Shown in pieces: positions 16,693-26,338 of a stretch of DNA of 64,000 bases; position 1 is the stretch's first letter, and each line of letters starts with the position of its first letter. The stretch is from Ruegeria sediminis. Its GTDB lineage: Bacteria; Pseudomonadota; Alphaproteobacteria; Rhodobacterales; Rhodobacteraceae. Location: positions 682,001 to 746,000 of the forward strand of contig NZ_VCPD01000002.1 in the NCBI RefSeq assembly GCF_005938215.1. The letters are read 5' to 3'. The notes under the pieces were generated by a model, which saw only the letters and a list, made by a program, of their open reading frames with translations, was not told the DNA's origin and ran no database searches. The translations under genes were made by a program, and so were the position numbers.

Positions 16693-18215
16693 TGCCCGTC
16701 CTCCGCCGCTTCGAGTCGAAACCGAGTGCGAAGGAAGTCGCTCATGTCGGTGTCGACCGAGCGCATCCATTGTTCGGCGGTCTGGAACTCGGGAACCTCT
16801 TCTTGATATTCCTGCTGCGTTTCCGCGCCACGCTGCGCCTCATTGTCAAAGACGACGTCGTCCGCGCCGATACCGGATTCCTCGCCCGTGTCGCTCTGTT
16901 CGCGTGCTGTTTCGACATAGTCGACGATGTAACGCGCAACTTCGAGATTGTGCTGCGCCTCCGGATAGTCCGGGCGAAGTTCCAGCGCGCGCTCAAAAGC
17001 TGCGACGCCCGGTCTGTACTCGCGGTTGCGAATTCGGGACATGCCTTCGCCCATCGCCGCCTCGGCCGTTTCGATCCGGGCGAAAATCTCGGCGGCATCG
17101 GCATATTGACCCGCGCGAAACTTGGCATAGGCGCGCCACATCGGGTCGAGGAACAGCTCACCCGCCTTGGCGAAATCCTTGTCGCGATACGCCATCATGC
17201 CCTGTTGGTCGGGCGTGAAGAACCAGTCGATCACGTCTGCCTCCGCCCTTTTCGGGCCCGACAACCCCAGCGCGAGGCCAAGAACCAGAGCCCAGCGCGC
17301 GGTCCATCCCTTGCGGAACCAGAAAAGCAGGATCACGGCGGCGGGCCAGGCCAGCATCCAGCCGCGATCTTCCCAGTCAAGGCGGTCATCGCCCAGAAGC
17401 GCCGCGCGATAGGCCGCCTGAGCCGCGCGTTCGATCCGGTCGAGGTCCGCGTCATCCGCTGTCATCTGAATGATCTCGGCGCCGGTGATGTTGTCCAGAG
17501 CGCCCTTCGTCGCCGTTTCAGGCGCTGCGAACAAGACCATGACCGGCGGATCGGCCTCTGAGCGGTTGGTGAAGGCAGGCAGGTCCACGCTGTTCAACCC
17601 ATCGAGCACGAACAGGATCGCCCCGGGCGTTTCCACTCGCGCCAATTCCGCCTCGGCCAATTGCATCGCCGCCGACGCGTTGTCGCCGTCGGCGGGCATC
17701 ACTTCGGGGCCAAGACCATCGAGCAGCGCCTTCAGGATGTTCGGATCGTCGGTCAAAGGGGCAACCCGATGCGCGGTGCCGGCATAAGCGACCAAGGCCG
17801 TGCTGGCCCCGGCGCGGCGTTCGATCAGATCGATTATCTTGAATCGCGCCCGATCCAGCCGCGTGGGCGGAACGTCCGGGTTCTGCATCGAGTCGCTGAC
17901 CTCCAATACCACAACCAACGGCGCCGTCTGAGCCAGGAAGGGGTTGGGCACCCTGCTCCAGGTCGGGCCGGCAGCAGCGAGGGTCAACAGCACCATCGCG
18001 AGCGCGGCGCCGTCGATGGGCTGAACGCGTCTCGCGCCGGCCTCGCCGACCGTCAGCGCCTCGGCCAGGTGCCTCGCGATGCCTGAAGGCTGGTCCGCCG
18101 CTTTCCCACGCGTCCTCCGAACCCGCCACCACAACAGCAGTACCGGCAGCACCAGAAGCAGCCACCACGGGCGCAGCAGGTGCAGGACCGACAGGCTGTC
18201 GAGCACGGAGTCCAT
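16689..18215 (-). CDS. batB: VWA-TPR protein (BatB/BatC fusion type)
   Basis: 508 aa. Two N-terminal membrane helices (LLLVLPVLLLWW; LAMVLLTLAAAGPTW) precede a von Willebrand A domain (about 90-290), then two more helices (LAWPAAVILLFWF; ALVLGLALGLSGPKRA) and a C-terminal TPR-like region (AYAKFRAGQYADAAEIF; YRPGVAAFERALELRPDYPEAQHN). It is therefore BatB and BatC in one chain. The MIDAS start reads LEVSDSM, with glutamate where DxSxS is expected. The start is MDSVLDSL, overlapping the BatA stop. Confidence 0.85.
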   Translation of the reverse strand: MDSVLDSLSVLHLLRPWWLLLVLPVLLLWWRVRRTRGKAADQPSGIARHLAEALTVGEAGARRVQPIDGAALAMVLLTLAAAGPTWSRVPNPFLAQTAPLVVVLEVSDSMQNPDVPPTRLDRARFKIIDLIERRAGASTALVAYAGTAHRVAPLTDDPNILKALLDGLGPEVMPADGDNASAAMQLAEAELARVETPGAILFVLDGLNSVDLPAFTNRSEADPPVMVLFAAPETATKGALDNITGAEIIQMTADDADLDRIERAAQAAYRAALLGDDRLDWEDRGWMLAWPAAVILLFWFRKGWTARWALVLGLALGLSGPKRAEADVIDWFFTPDQQGMMAYRDKDFAKAGELFLDPMWRAYAKFRAGQYADAAEIFARIETAEAAMGEGMSRIRNREYRPGVAAFERALELRPDYPEAQHNLEVARYIVDYVETAREQSDTGEESGIGADDVVFDNEAQRGAETQQEYQEEVPEFQTAEQWMRSVDTDMSDFLRTRFRLEAAEDGQ

Positions 18216-19198
18216 CAGACAGCCTTCCTTTGCGGCCAGAACGACAGCCAGAAGAGCGCGCAAAGCGCCAGAACCACGGCTGCCCCGAACGGGATCCAAC
18301 CCAGCGGCTGCCGCGGCTGGAAGGTCACAGTTTCGGTGATCCGCGGGTTCAACCTGTCGATCTCGTTATAGATGCGCGCCAGCCCTTCCTGATCGAAGCC
18401 ATAGTAGAAGTCACCGTTCGCACGCCGGGCGATATCCTGAAGCGCGTCGAGATCCACTTTGTCATTCCCACTGCCCGAGGGATCTCCGACGCCGATCGTA
18501 TAGATGGTGACACCCTCCTGCGCCGCGATCTCGGCCGCGTTGACCGGGCTCATGCGGCTTGCATTGTCGGCCCCGTCCGAAAGCAGCACCAGCAGGCGCT
18601 GTTCGACCTCGCTTGTCTCGAACGTGTGGATCGCCAAGCCGATCGCGTCGCCGATCGCCGTATCGGGACCGGCCATGCCGACCCGCGTATCGTCCAACAT
18701 CTGCGCGACCGTCTCGAGATCCTCGGTAAATGGCGTCTGCACATAGGCCTTGGTACCGAACACGATCAGGCCGATGCGGTCGCCATCCCGTTGCGAGACG
18801 AAATCGGCCACCACGTCCTTGACCACCTGCAGACGCTGCTGCGGCTGACCATCGGAGTCCTTCATGTCGCGTTCGTCCATGGACCCCGAAAGATCCACCG
18901 CCAGGGCCAGATCACGTGCGGCTTTTTCTACGGTGACGCGCTGACCCAACAGTTCCGGCCGCGCCAGACCTGTCAGGACAAGAAGCCAGCATAGGATTGC
19001 CGTGGCCACCTGCAGCCGCCTGCGGATCAGGACGACCGATCCCTCGCGCGGCGTCAGCCCGGTTGCCTCGGACACCTCGCGGAAGAAGGGAATCCGAATG
19101 GCCTGACTGGTCGTCCGGTAGGGCGGCAGGAACCGCCAGGCAATGAACGGCGCGGGCAGCAGAAGGAATGCCCAGGGAAATGCCAGAGAAAGGGTCAT
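18215..19198 (-). CDS. batA: BatA-like VWA membrane protein
   Basis: 327 aa. An N-terminal membrane anchor (LAFPWAFLLLPAPFIAW) and a second helix (AILCWLLVLTGLARPEL) precede a VWA domain with an intact MIDAS (AVDLSGSMDERD) and later metal-site residues (GMAGPDTAIGDAIG; LLSDGADNAS). A C-terminal helix (IPFGAAVVLALCALFWLSF) closes the protein. The start is MTLSLAF, overlapping the stop of the DUF4381 gene. With BatB it forms the membrane VWA pair thought to be served by the MoxR ATPase. Confidence 0.88.
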   Translation of the reverse strand: MTLSLAFPWAFLLLPAPFIAWRFLPPYRTTSQAIRIPFFREVSEATGLTPREGSVVLIRRRLQVATAILCWLLVLTGLARPELLGQRVTVEKAARDLALAVDLSGSMDERDMKDSDGQPQQRLQVVKDVVADFVSQRDGDRIGLIVFGTKAYVQTPFTEDLETVAQMLDDTRVGMAGPDTAIGDAIGLAIHTFETSEVEQRLLVLLSDGADNASRMSPVNAAEIAAQEGVTIYTIGVGDPSGSGNDKVDLDALQDIARRANGDFYYGFDQEGLARIYNEIDRLNPRITETVTFQPRQPLGWIPFGAAVVLALCALFWLSFWPQRKAV

Positions 19199-19677
19199 GT
19201 CAGCCCTTCCACCGGTCTGTGGCGGCGAACCCATTGCTCGGCCAGCGCGGCCAGTCCGGCGACCGGCGCACGATCACCAGCGAACGGCGCGCGGGTTATC
19301 GCCTGCCCCGGGCCATCGGCAAAACCGCTACCCCCGTAGCTTTGATCCAGGAAGGCCAGCCACTCCCGCCCCAGCAGCCCGGCTACTTCCGACCGGGGAT
19401 AGGCGCTCAGCGCCGTGCGGCGAAGAATGACGGCAATGGCCACCGGATCCTCACCCGCGGCCTTCAATTCCTGCAATGCAGCGCGGCGATAAGCGTTGGC
19501 CTGCCTATGCGCATGCCAGCGCAGCCCGGCCCAGATCAGCAGCGCCAGGACTACGACCGCCAACCAGATCCATCCTTGGGTCTGCGGCCACATCGGAATG
19601 GGATCAGGTTCGGGCGGTGGGACAAGCATGTCCATCAGTTGGGCAAGGTTCTTGCCGGCGAAGTCTTCCTCGGTCAT
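19195..19677 (-). CDS. DUF4381 small membrane protein of the MoxR/Bat operon
   Basis: 160 aa with a short soluble N-terminus (LAQLMDMLVPPPEPDPIP), one membrane helix (WIWLAVVVLALLIWAGLRW) and a cytoplasmic helical tail (RRAALQELKAAGEDPVAIAV, LLGREWLAFLDQSYGG). Size, topology and position between the DUF58 and BatA genes match DUF4381. It overlaps both neighbours by four bases. Function unknown beyond operon membership. Confidence 0.85.
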   Translation of the reverse strand: MTEEDFAGKNLAQLMDMLVPPPEPDPIPMWPQTQGWIWLAVVVLALLIWAGLRWHAHRQANAYRRAALQELKAAGEDPVAIAVILRRTALSAYPRSEVAGLLGREWLAFLDQSYGGSGFADGPGQAITRAPFAGDRAPVAGLAALAEQWVRRHRPVEGLT

Positions 19678-20618
19678 CGCCGTTCTCCTGCGCCGAACAG
19701 CGACAGCATCTGAGGCAAGGTCTCTTCGGCCGTCGTCAAAGGCAGAACCGGCGTTCCGTATTTGCGGCTCCAGCCCAGCACCGGCTCCAGACGCTTGTCG
19801 AGATAGTCCTGCAGCCGTCTGCGGGTTTCGGAACTGGCGCCTTCAAGCGACATCTGGAGTTGCCCATCTGAGGCAACGATGCGAAACCCCTCGGGCAGCT
19901 CGACTCCGGTCGGGTCGGACACAGGAAACAGAACCACATCATTGTGCAGCGACAACCGGTGAACCAGTTTCTCTGTTTGCGTATCCATGCCCGCAAAGTC
20001 GCTGAACACCAGGATCGTGAATCCGGTCTTGGCAATGCGGGCGGCGGCCTCCAACTGACCGTTCAGTGTCACCGCCCCATTGGCGGGCAACCCTGCATGC
20101 AGGCTCTGGTTCGCTTCGGCCAGAACCGACAGGAAACGGTTCAGAGCCACTCCGCTCGCTCGCGGCGGCAATTCCGCGACGCGGGCATCCCCGAAAACCA
20201 GCCCGCCGACCCGATCACCCTGAATACGCATCCGCCACGCAGCAAGCGCGGCGGCCTCGGCCGCGGTCACTGATTTCATGTTGAGAACGGTTCCGTAGAA
20301 CATGCTCATTCGCTGATCGACCAGCAGCAAGGCTGGCCGGTCGCGTTCTTCGGTGAAAACGCGCACATGCGGCTCGCCGGTACGGGCGGTGACCTTCCAG
20401 TCGATGGTGCGGACATCGTCGCCATGCTGGTAGTGGCGAAGCTCTTCGAAATTCAGTCCCCTGCCCCTCAGCCGGGACGCATGGCGCCCATTCAGCGCCG
20501 ATCGCGCCGGTTGCCTCGGCAGGAAACTGATGGCGCGCGCATGCCGCTCGAACCGGCGCAGGTGGGCCAGGTCCACATGAATTCGTGGATCAGGCCCGGT
20601 ATCCGCAGCGCCCGCCAT
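19674..20618 (-). CDS. DUF58 domain protein of the MoxR/Bat operon
   Basis: 314 aa. The DUF58 signature is clear near residues 50-100: SRLRGRGLNFEELRHYQHGD, DVRTIDWKVTARTGEPHVR, FTEERDRPALLLVDQRMSM. The remainder is VWA-like. It has no obvious membrane helix, unlike many DUF58 proteins. It lies between moxR and the DUF4381 gene, 8 bases downstream of the moxR stop. Confidence 0.9.
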   Translation of the reverse strand: MAGAADTGPDPRIHVDLAHLRRFERHARAISFLPRQPARSALNGRHASRLRGRGLNFEELRHYQHGDDVRTIDWKVTARTGEPHVRVFTEERDRPALLLVDQRMSMFYGTVLNMKSVTAAEAAALAAWRMRIQGDRVGGLVFGDARVAELPPRASGVALNRFLSVLAEANQSLHAGLPANGAVTLNGQLEAAARIAKTGFTILVFSDFAGMDTQTEKLVHRLSLHNDVVLFPVSDPTGVELPEGFRIVASDGQLQMSLEGASSETRRRLQDYLDKRLEPVLGWSRKYGTPVLPLTTAEETLPQMLSLFGAGERR

Positions 20619-20625
20619 GACCGCC

Positions 20626-21609
20626 TCAGGGAAGGGCTACCAGCGACAGGATACGGTCGATCACACCGTCGCTGGACATCCCGTCACCCTGCGCCTCGTA
20701 ACTCAGCGAGATCCGGTGGCGCAGCACGTCATGGGCGATGGCGCGGACATCTTCGGGATCGACATAGTCGCGCCCCTGAAGCCACGCATGGGCGCGGCTG
20801 GACTTGTCGAGCGCCAGAGACGCACGTGGCGAGGCCCCGATCTCGATCCACCTGGCCAGATCGGCGTCAAGCGCGTCCGGCGTCCGGGTAGCCTGCACCA
20901 GATCGGCCATGTAGCGATCCATCGCATCGGCGACATGCAACCCACCTATCTCGGCCCGCGCGTCGAACACGGCCTGCTGCGGGACTTCTGGATCGTCGCC
21001 CGGGTTATCCGTCTTGGGCGAGTTGTTCCCCTGTTCTTCGCCACGAACGAGGCGGATCACTTCGACCTCGTCCTCGACCGGAGGGTATTCGATCAGCACT
21101 TTCATGAGAAAGCGGTCCATCTGCGCCTCGGGCAGCGGATAGGTGCCTTCCTGCTCGATCGGGTTCTGCGTGGCCATGACGATGAAAAGCGGCGGCATCC
21201 TGTGGGTCGTACCGGCGACCGTGACCTGCCGTTCTTCCATTGCTTCCAGCAGCGCCGCCTGCACCTTGGCCGGGGCGCGGTTGATCTCGTCTGCCAGAAC
21301 GATGTTGGCAAAGATCGGGCCCGGTTCAAACCTGAATTCGCCGCTGCCTCCCGCCTGGTGATAGACTTCGGTGCCAGTCACGTCAGAAGGAAGCAGATCG
21401 GGGGTGAACTGGATCCGGCTGAAATCCGCCTCCAAGTTCTTCGACATGGCCTTGACCGCTCTCGTCTTGGCCAGTCCAGGCAGACCTTCGATGAGAAGGT
21501 TGCCGTTGGCCAGCAAGCCGATCACAAGCCGGTCGATCACGTGTTCCTGGCCGATGATGGATTCGCCAATGCGCTGTCGCAGCAACGCGATCTGCTCTCG
21601 CGAGTTCAT
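20626..21609 (-). CDS. MoxR-family AAA ATPase
   Basis: 327 aa from MNSREQIALL. AAA motifs are Walker A GLPGLAKT (near residue 45), Walker B IVLADEINRAPAKVQ, sensor-like ATQNPIEQEGTYPLPEAQMDRFL and a C-terminal lid. An acidic, asparagine/proline-rich insertion (RGEEQGNNSPKTDNPGDDP) interrupts the lid region. It is first gene of the Bat operon; MoxR ATPases act as chaperone-like partners of VWA proteins. An upstream in-frame extension of 31 codons was rejected because the internal ATG gives the usual MoxR N-terminus. Confidence 0.92.
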   Translation of the reverse strand: MNSREQIALLRQRIGESIIGQEHVIDRLVIGLLANGNLLIEGLPGLAKTRAVKAMSKNLEADFSRIQFTPDLLPSDVTGTEVYHQAGGSGEFRFEPGPIFANIVLADEINRAPAKVQAALLEAMEERQVTVAGTTHRMPPLFIVMATQNPIEQEGTYPLPEAQMDRFLMKVLIEYPPVEDEVEVIRLVRGEEQGNNSPKTDNPGDDPEVPQQAVFDARAEIGGLHVADAMDRYMADLVQATRTPDALDADLARWIEIGASPRASLALDKSSRAHAWLQGRDYVDPEDVRAIAHDVLRHRISLSYEAQGDGMSSDGVIDRILSLVALP

Positions 21610-21994
21610 GATGGTTCCCGTCCCTTTGGTCAGCCACTGCCTCGGTTGCAGACCAATACTAGCGGGGAACCGGCATCGATCCAGCCGGTAATTTTGTTTC
21701 ACGCCCGGTGATCAAATCATGAATTGAAAAACCAAGGGATCGGCCGTTTTCCAACTGATCTGCAACCCGGATAGGATCAGGTAGCGGAACATTGCAGGCA
21801 CGCGTTTCTGCAACCTGAGCTTCCGGGGGCATCGTCCGCCTTGTGCTGGACGACTTGTGAGTTCGAGCCATCACCGGTTTGAGCGCGCAAAAACGGCTTC
21901 CCGTCACATACAAGACGCAGCCATCAAAAGACTCCAACATCCGAAAATTGAACAAACGCCCGGCTACAATCAGATCACACTACCCGCATATTGC
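21610..21994. other. Intergenic region upstream of moxR
   Basis: No gene is supported here. On the minus strand it should hold the moxR promoter and the 3' end of the aldolase-SDR transcript. A short inverted repeat (ACCGGC and GCCGGT around a 9-base loop, near 21670-21690) is visible but has no T-tract. The part near 21700-21770 is AT-rich compared with the flanking genes. Confidence 0.5.
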
Positions 21995-24031
21995 TCATCT
22001 GAGCGCCGCTTCGATGTTGCCACCATCCACCGTCATGACATGAGCCGTCGTTCGTTCGGCGCTGGCCAAGGCGGCGAAAGCCTCGGCGACGTGGCGCGCT
22101 TCGACCTCGCGTCCAAGCAGGTTGCCGGACATGTACTCCGCTTCGCTGACCTCACGCGCCTTTGCGCGTTTGACGATGAATTCGTCCGTCAGCAGGCCCG
22201 AGCGGATCCGGTCGGCATTGACGCCGTTCACCCGTACGCCTTCCGCCCCAAGCTCCAATGCCAGTTGACGCATCAGGAACATGGTCGTTGCCTTGGGCAT
22301 ACCGTAAGCCCCGAAATTCTTTCCCGGGTTGACCGCCTGCTTCGACAGATTGAACAGAATTTGCCCGCCCCGCCCTTGCTTTCGGAACAGGTTGGCGGCG
22401 GCCAAGGCGAAGGCCTGATGCGCAAAGAAGTTCAGTTCGAACGCCTGCCGGATGTCCGCGTCACTCAATTCGGTCAGCGCGCCGGCCGTGGCCGCGCCGG
22501 CATTGGACACCAGAATATCGAGCCCGCCGTAGCTTTCGCAGGCTACACGCATGGCCACCTCGGCAGCGCCCGGTTTAGTCACATCGCAGACATGTCCAAC
22601 ATGGGTGCCGCCAACTTCATTCAATGCGGCCTCGATCATCGCCGCATCCCGATCCACCAATACGCAGTCGGCCCCCAATGAGGCGAACTTCCGCACGATG
22701 GCGCGGCCGATCGTACCGCCGCCGCCGGTGACCATCACCACCCGACCGCGCAGAGGCGGTGGCGCGCCTTTGCCGAGCTTGGCTTGTTCCAGCGACCAGT
22801 ATTCCAAGTCGAACAAGTCGGCCTCTCTAATGGGATGAAACCCGCCGGCATGCTCGCCGACCGAGCGGACCCGCGCGTTCTGTTCAGCCAGATCGGCGGC
22901 CACTTTCGCGGCCTTTGCGTCAGCGCCCAGCCCGACGATGCCGACATCCTCGATCCAAACGACCTTTGGATCCGGTCGCAGCATGGTCTTGGGTTCTTCC
23001 GCACGCGCCGCCTGTCTTTCGAACATCGCGGCATATTCGTCCGCAAAGGCCCGGACCGCCTCTTGAATGGCCTGCGATCCCTGGCTCCAGACGGCTTTCG
23101 GCAGCACAAGCGGTGCGCCCTTGATCCGTATGACATGGTCCGGCGAAGCGGTTCCCCTTGTTGCGAGCGCGGCTAGGTCAGACCGCTTCAGAAATTCCAT
23201 CACGTCCGGTGCGTTTCGCAGATCGCAAACCGGCATCGCATCGTCGCGTCCGCCGGAAACATCGGCAATAGCACCCCGCAGCAGAGGTAGAACATGAGGC
23301 TCCGATGCCGGATGCCGTACGCGCAAGGACGTCTCGCCCTGCAACCCGAAATGGGCTGCTACCTCGTTGGTGTGCGCCACGATCAGATCATAGCTTTCCC
23401 TGGCAGTTTCGGCGAACGCGAAATGCCCATGCCCCAACAGCAGAAGCCCTTCCACTGAAGGATCGGCCTCATAGACTTCGGCGGCACGTTTCGCCAGAGC
23501 GAAACCGGGCATTATGTACGGAACGATGCCGAGCCGTTCCCCAAAGATCTTTCGGCAGACACCCTCCGCATCGGGCAGGTTGGCAAGGATCAGGAACGGC
23601 GTCGCGTGGGTATGGTCCACATAGCGATGCGGCAGGAAGGCATGCAGCAGCGTTTCGATCGACGGGTTCGGCGACGAACTGTCAAGAAGATTGCAACGCT
23701 GGACATTCACCATGTCCTCGTCACTCAGTCGATCCAACTGGCGCAGCCTGCGTAGTGGCTCCAGACGCAGCCCGGGAAGGCCCGGCGCGAGGATCGTATC
23801 CAGGTCCCACCCTGACCCTTTCACATGCAAAACCTGTTCGACCTCGCCAAACAGGTTCTCGCGCTCGAGCTTCACGGATGTGTTGCCGCCGCCATGCATG
23901 ACCAGATCGGGACATTGGCCGATCAGCCGACTGGTATAAACCCGACGTGCCAGTTCCTGATCCGCAGGATCGCTGCCCGCCTGTTCCATCCAGTGCTGGG
24001 CGTCTGTTTCATTGTATCGGTTTTCAATCAT
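21995..24031 (-). CDS. Class II aldolase-SDR fusion (rhamnulose-1-phosphate aldolase/alcohol dehydrogenase type)
   Basis: 678 aa. The N-terminal class II aldolase domain shows HGGGNTSVK (H46 onward), the metal pair H140/H142 in DHTHATPF, and LLLGHGHFAFAETARESYD. From about residue 425 a complete SDR follows (VVMVTGGGGTIGRAIVRKF, LVSNAGAATAGALTELSD, NLSKQAVNPGKNFGAYGMPKA). Fusions of this type are known to cleave rhamnulose-1-phosphate to DHAP plus lactaldehyde and oxidise the aldehyde. Here the gene overlaps mtnA (TAATG), not a rhamnose operon, so 5-methylthioribulose-1-phosphate or 5-deoxyribulose-1-phosphate is the likelier substrate (inference). Confidence 0.88.
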   Translation of the reverse strand: MIENRYNETDAQHWMEQAGSDPADQELARRVYTSRLIGQCPDLVMHGGGNTSVKLERENLFGEVEQVLHVKGSGWDLDTILAPGLPGLRLEPLRRLRQLDRLSDEDMVNVQRCNLLDSSSPNPSIETLLHAFLPHRYVDHTHATPFLILANLPDAEGVCRKIFGERLGIVPYIMPGFALAKRAAEVYEADPSVEGLLLLGHGHFAFAETARESYDLIVAHTNEVAAHFGLQGETSLRVRHPASEPHVLPLLRGAIADVSGGRDDAMPVCDLRNAPDVMEFLKRSDLAALATRGTASPDHVIRIKGAPLVLPKAVWSQGSQAIQEAVRAFADEYAAMFERQAARAEEPKTMLRPDPKVVWIEDVGIVGLGADAKAAKVAADLAEQNARVRSVGEHAGGFHPIREADLFDLEYWSLEQAKLGKGAPPPLRGRVVMVTGGGGTIGRAIVRKFASLGADCVLVDRDAAMIEAALNEVGGTHVGHVCDVTKPGAAEVAMRVACESYGGLDILVSNAGAATAGALTELSDADIRQAFELNFFAHQAFALAAANLFRKQGRGGQILFNLSKQAVNPGKNFGAYGMPKATTMFLMRQLALELGAEGVRVNGVNADRIRSGLLTDEFIVKRAKAREVSEAEYMSGNLLGREVEARHVAEAFAALASAERTTAHVMTVDGGNIEAALR

Positions 24032-25134
24032 TATTGCGCCCGGCCTTTCAAATCGGGGAACATCTTTGCCAGGCCTGCCTCGGACGCCTCGGCCACTCCG
24101 CGCTCGGTGATCAACCCGGTCACAAGCCGCGCCGGGGTCACGTCAAAGGCCGGGTTGCCGCCGGGCGAGCCATCGGGCGCGACCTGCACCTCGCCGATGG
24201 TTCCGTCCGTCAGCTTGCCCAAGGCGAATGTCACTTCGCGCTCGGGCCGATCCTCGATCGGGATCTCCGCCACTCCGTCCCGCACCGTCCAGTCGATTGT
24301 TGGAGAGGGCAACGCGACATAGAACGGCACGCCATTGTCCCGAGCCGCCAGCGCCTTGAGATATGTACCGATCTTGTTGCAGACATCGCCGGTCGCGGTG
24401 GTCCGGTCGGTGCCCGTGATCACCATATCCACCATTCCCTGCTGCATCAGGTGCCCGCCGGCATTGTCGGTGATGTAGCTGTGACTGATCCCATGACTGC
24501 CGAGTTCCCAACTGGTCATCGCGCCCTGGTTGCGCGGTCGGGTTTCATCGACCCAGACATGTATCGGAATGCCTTCCTCGAACGCATGATACATCGGGCT
24601 TGTGGCAGTGCCCCAATCAACTGTCGCGGGCCAACCCGCATTGCAATGGGTCAACAGTCGAACAGGCTCGCCGGCCGGTTTCCTCGCGGCGATCTGCCGG
24701 ATGATTTCCAACCCGTTGAGGCCGATATTTCGGTTGATCTCCACGTCTTCGTCCGCGATTTCGTGCGCAAGCTGGAGCGCGGCCCCTGCCCGTTCATCTA
24801 CCGGCAAAGGCAGCAGCGCGGCGCGACACCTGTCCAAGGCCCATTTCAGATTGATCGCCGTGGGCCGTGTCGTGTGCAGTTTATCCCAAGCATGGTTCAT
24901 TGCGGCATCCGAGGCGTCCCGTGCCATTTCGATCGCCATTCCGTAAGCCGCCGTGGCCCCGATCAACGGCGCCCCGCGCACCCACATGTCGCGAATTGCG
25001 GTGGCAAAGGCGTCCAGAGTGGTCAGGGAAACAACCTCGAACCGGTGCGGCAACCAGCGCTGATCGATGATCCGAACTTCGCTCAGATCATGATCGAACC
25101 AGATCGAGCGATAATGCGTGCCATTCACTTTCAT
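24031..25134 (-). CDS. mtnA: S-methyl-5-thioribose-1-phosphate isomerase
   Basis: 367 aa of the MtnA/eIF2B-like family. Family features are [16 protein letters not shown] near residue 50, the catalytic cysteine in [18 protein letters not shown], and the aspartate in [21 protein letters not shown]. It converts 5-(methylthio)ribose-1-phosphate (or the 5-deoxyribose analogue) to the ribulose phosphate in the cytoplasm. The start [10 protein letters not shown] follows AGGAG with a 7-base spacer. It is paired with the aldolase-SDR gene; no mtnK, mtnP, mtnB or mtnC is seen in the window, which points to the aldolase (DHAP-shunt) branch over the full methionine salvage cycle. Confidence 0.93.
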   Translation of the reverse strand: MKVNGTHYRSIWFDHDLSEVRIIDQRWLPHRFEVVSLTTLDAFATAIRDMWVRGAPLIGATAAYGMAIEMARDASDAAMNHAWDKLHTTRPTAINLKWALDRCRAALLPLPVDERAGAALQLAHEIADEDVEINRNIGLNGLEIIRQIAARKPAGEPVRLLTHCNAGWPATVDWGTATSPMYHAFEEGIPIHVWVDETRPRNQGAMTSWELGSHGISHSYITDNAGGHLMQQGMVDMVITGTDRTTATGDVCNKIGTYLKALAARDNGVPFYVALPSPTIDWTVRDGVAEIPIEDRPEREVTFALGKLTDGTIGEVQVAPDGSPGGNPAFDVTPARLVTGLITERGVAEASEAGLAKMFPDLKGRAQ

Positions 25135-25443
25135 ATTCTGTCTCCTGACCGCTGGGCCGTGAGGCCGGGAACGTGGGCGACCGATAGAACACCGGCCCCG
25201 ACAGGGCAAACTGGTCAAGTCGGCCTTCTCTTCCTGTTCTCGATAGGATCAGGCACAGGGATTTGATCTGCAAGCGCTTTGTCCCTGAAAAGAGGGTCAA
25301 AGAGAAACGACCGGGTGCATGCAGGCCCATCCGAAATGCCGCATTTGCCAAAACGGCGAATTCCATCCGATCCGGTCAGCACCTTTGGAGCAGAATAGGC
25401 TGATTGCCTAGTGGAGGATTTCAGGCAGGAGTGGAGTATACTA
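25135..25443. other. Intergenic region upstream of mtnA
   Basis: No gene supported. It must contain the mtnA promoter (minus strand) and the junction with the IS3 remnant that follows. No convincing terminal inverted repeat of the IS could be picked out by eye. Confidence 0.4.
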
Positions 25444-26091
25444 GTGCCGAAGAAACGATTGAGCGAGGAACAGATTGCCTTTGCGCAGAGGCAGTCTGAA
25501 TCCGGCACAACTGTCGGGATATTTGTCGCAAGATGGCGATCGCCGAAGTCACATTCTATCGCTGGAGAAAGGTCCATGCGGGGATGGGCGTATCGGAGAT
25601 ACGGCGGCTGAAGCAGTGTGAAGAAGAGAACGACCAACTGAAGCGCCTGGTCGCCGATCTGACACTCGAAAAATCGATAGTGAACCAATGGAACGCTAAT
25701 GGTCCGAGTTGCATTGGCGAACGGACACGCTCAGAAAATAGTGGTGAGCCTTTCCGCCACCGCGAAGTTGTCCGGTATTGTCGGAATATCCCTGAAATAT
25801 CGGAGCACCGGGGCTGCTCGGCCTTGAGATTCGGGTCCAGATTCTGACCATCGTGGACTTATTTTTGGCAGAGGCCCCGCGACCCCTGCGAGGACCAACT
25901 TCCGGACCTGCCAAGTCAACGACGAATTGGACCAGTTGGCGCGCGACAGAGGAAAGCCACGGAGCATTCGTGTTGACAGCGACCCGGAGCTCGCTGACCG
26001 GCTTCTCGATCATTGGGTCTATCTGAACAAGGTCGAACTGGGCTTCTCACGTCCAGGAAAACCAACAGGCACTGCCGATATCGAGGCCTGA
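25444..26091 (+). pseudogene. Decayed IS3-family transposase (OrfA and OrfB remnants)
   Basis: A GTG-started frame reads VPKKRLSEEQIAFAQRQSES, the IS3 OrfA N-terminus. The frame then breaks near 25520-25535, and the continuation EVTFYRWRKVHAGMGVSEI, RRLKQCEEENDQLKRLVADL lies in another frame. After about 180 unrecognisable bases, the OrfB integrase C-terminus appears (DSDPELADRLLDHWVYLNKV, ELGFSRPGKPTGTADIEA) and ends at a stop. The catalytic DDE core is largely missing, so the element is dead. It marks the left edge of the low-GC polysaccharide island; the 247 bases after it hold nothing recognisable. Confidence 0.8.
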
Positions 26092-26338
26092 CAGAAGACC
26101 TCACCCGATCACACGCATATGTCTCAGAAATATCTTGTACAACTCGCGGCAACCACAGGAGAGCCAGCCGTCGATTTCACCGTACACGAAGGCCGGACAC
26201 AAGACCGCACTCTGCAACCATTTACGTCAGATCAAAACAACCTTTCCGCAAACGGAGCAATCCACAAATAATAACGCCCATTGACACTGCCGAGTCGGGA
26301 ATAAACGAGCTTTCGATCAGGTACTTGCAACGACCCGA

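Noticed and set aside
21995..24031. Assignment to rhamnose catabolism
   Set aside because: No rhamnose isomerase, kinase or transporter in the window; the gene is translationally coupled to mtnA.
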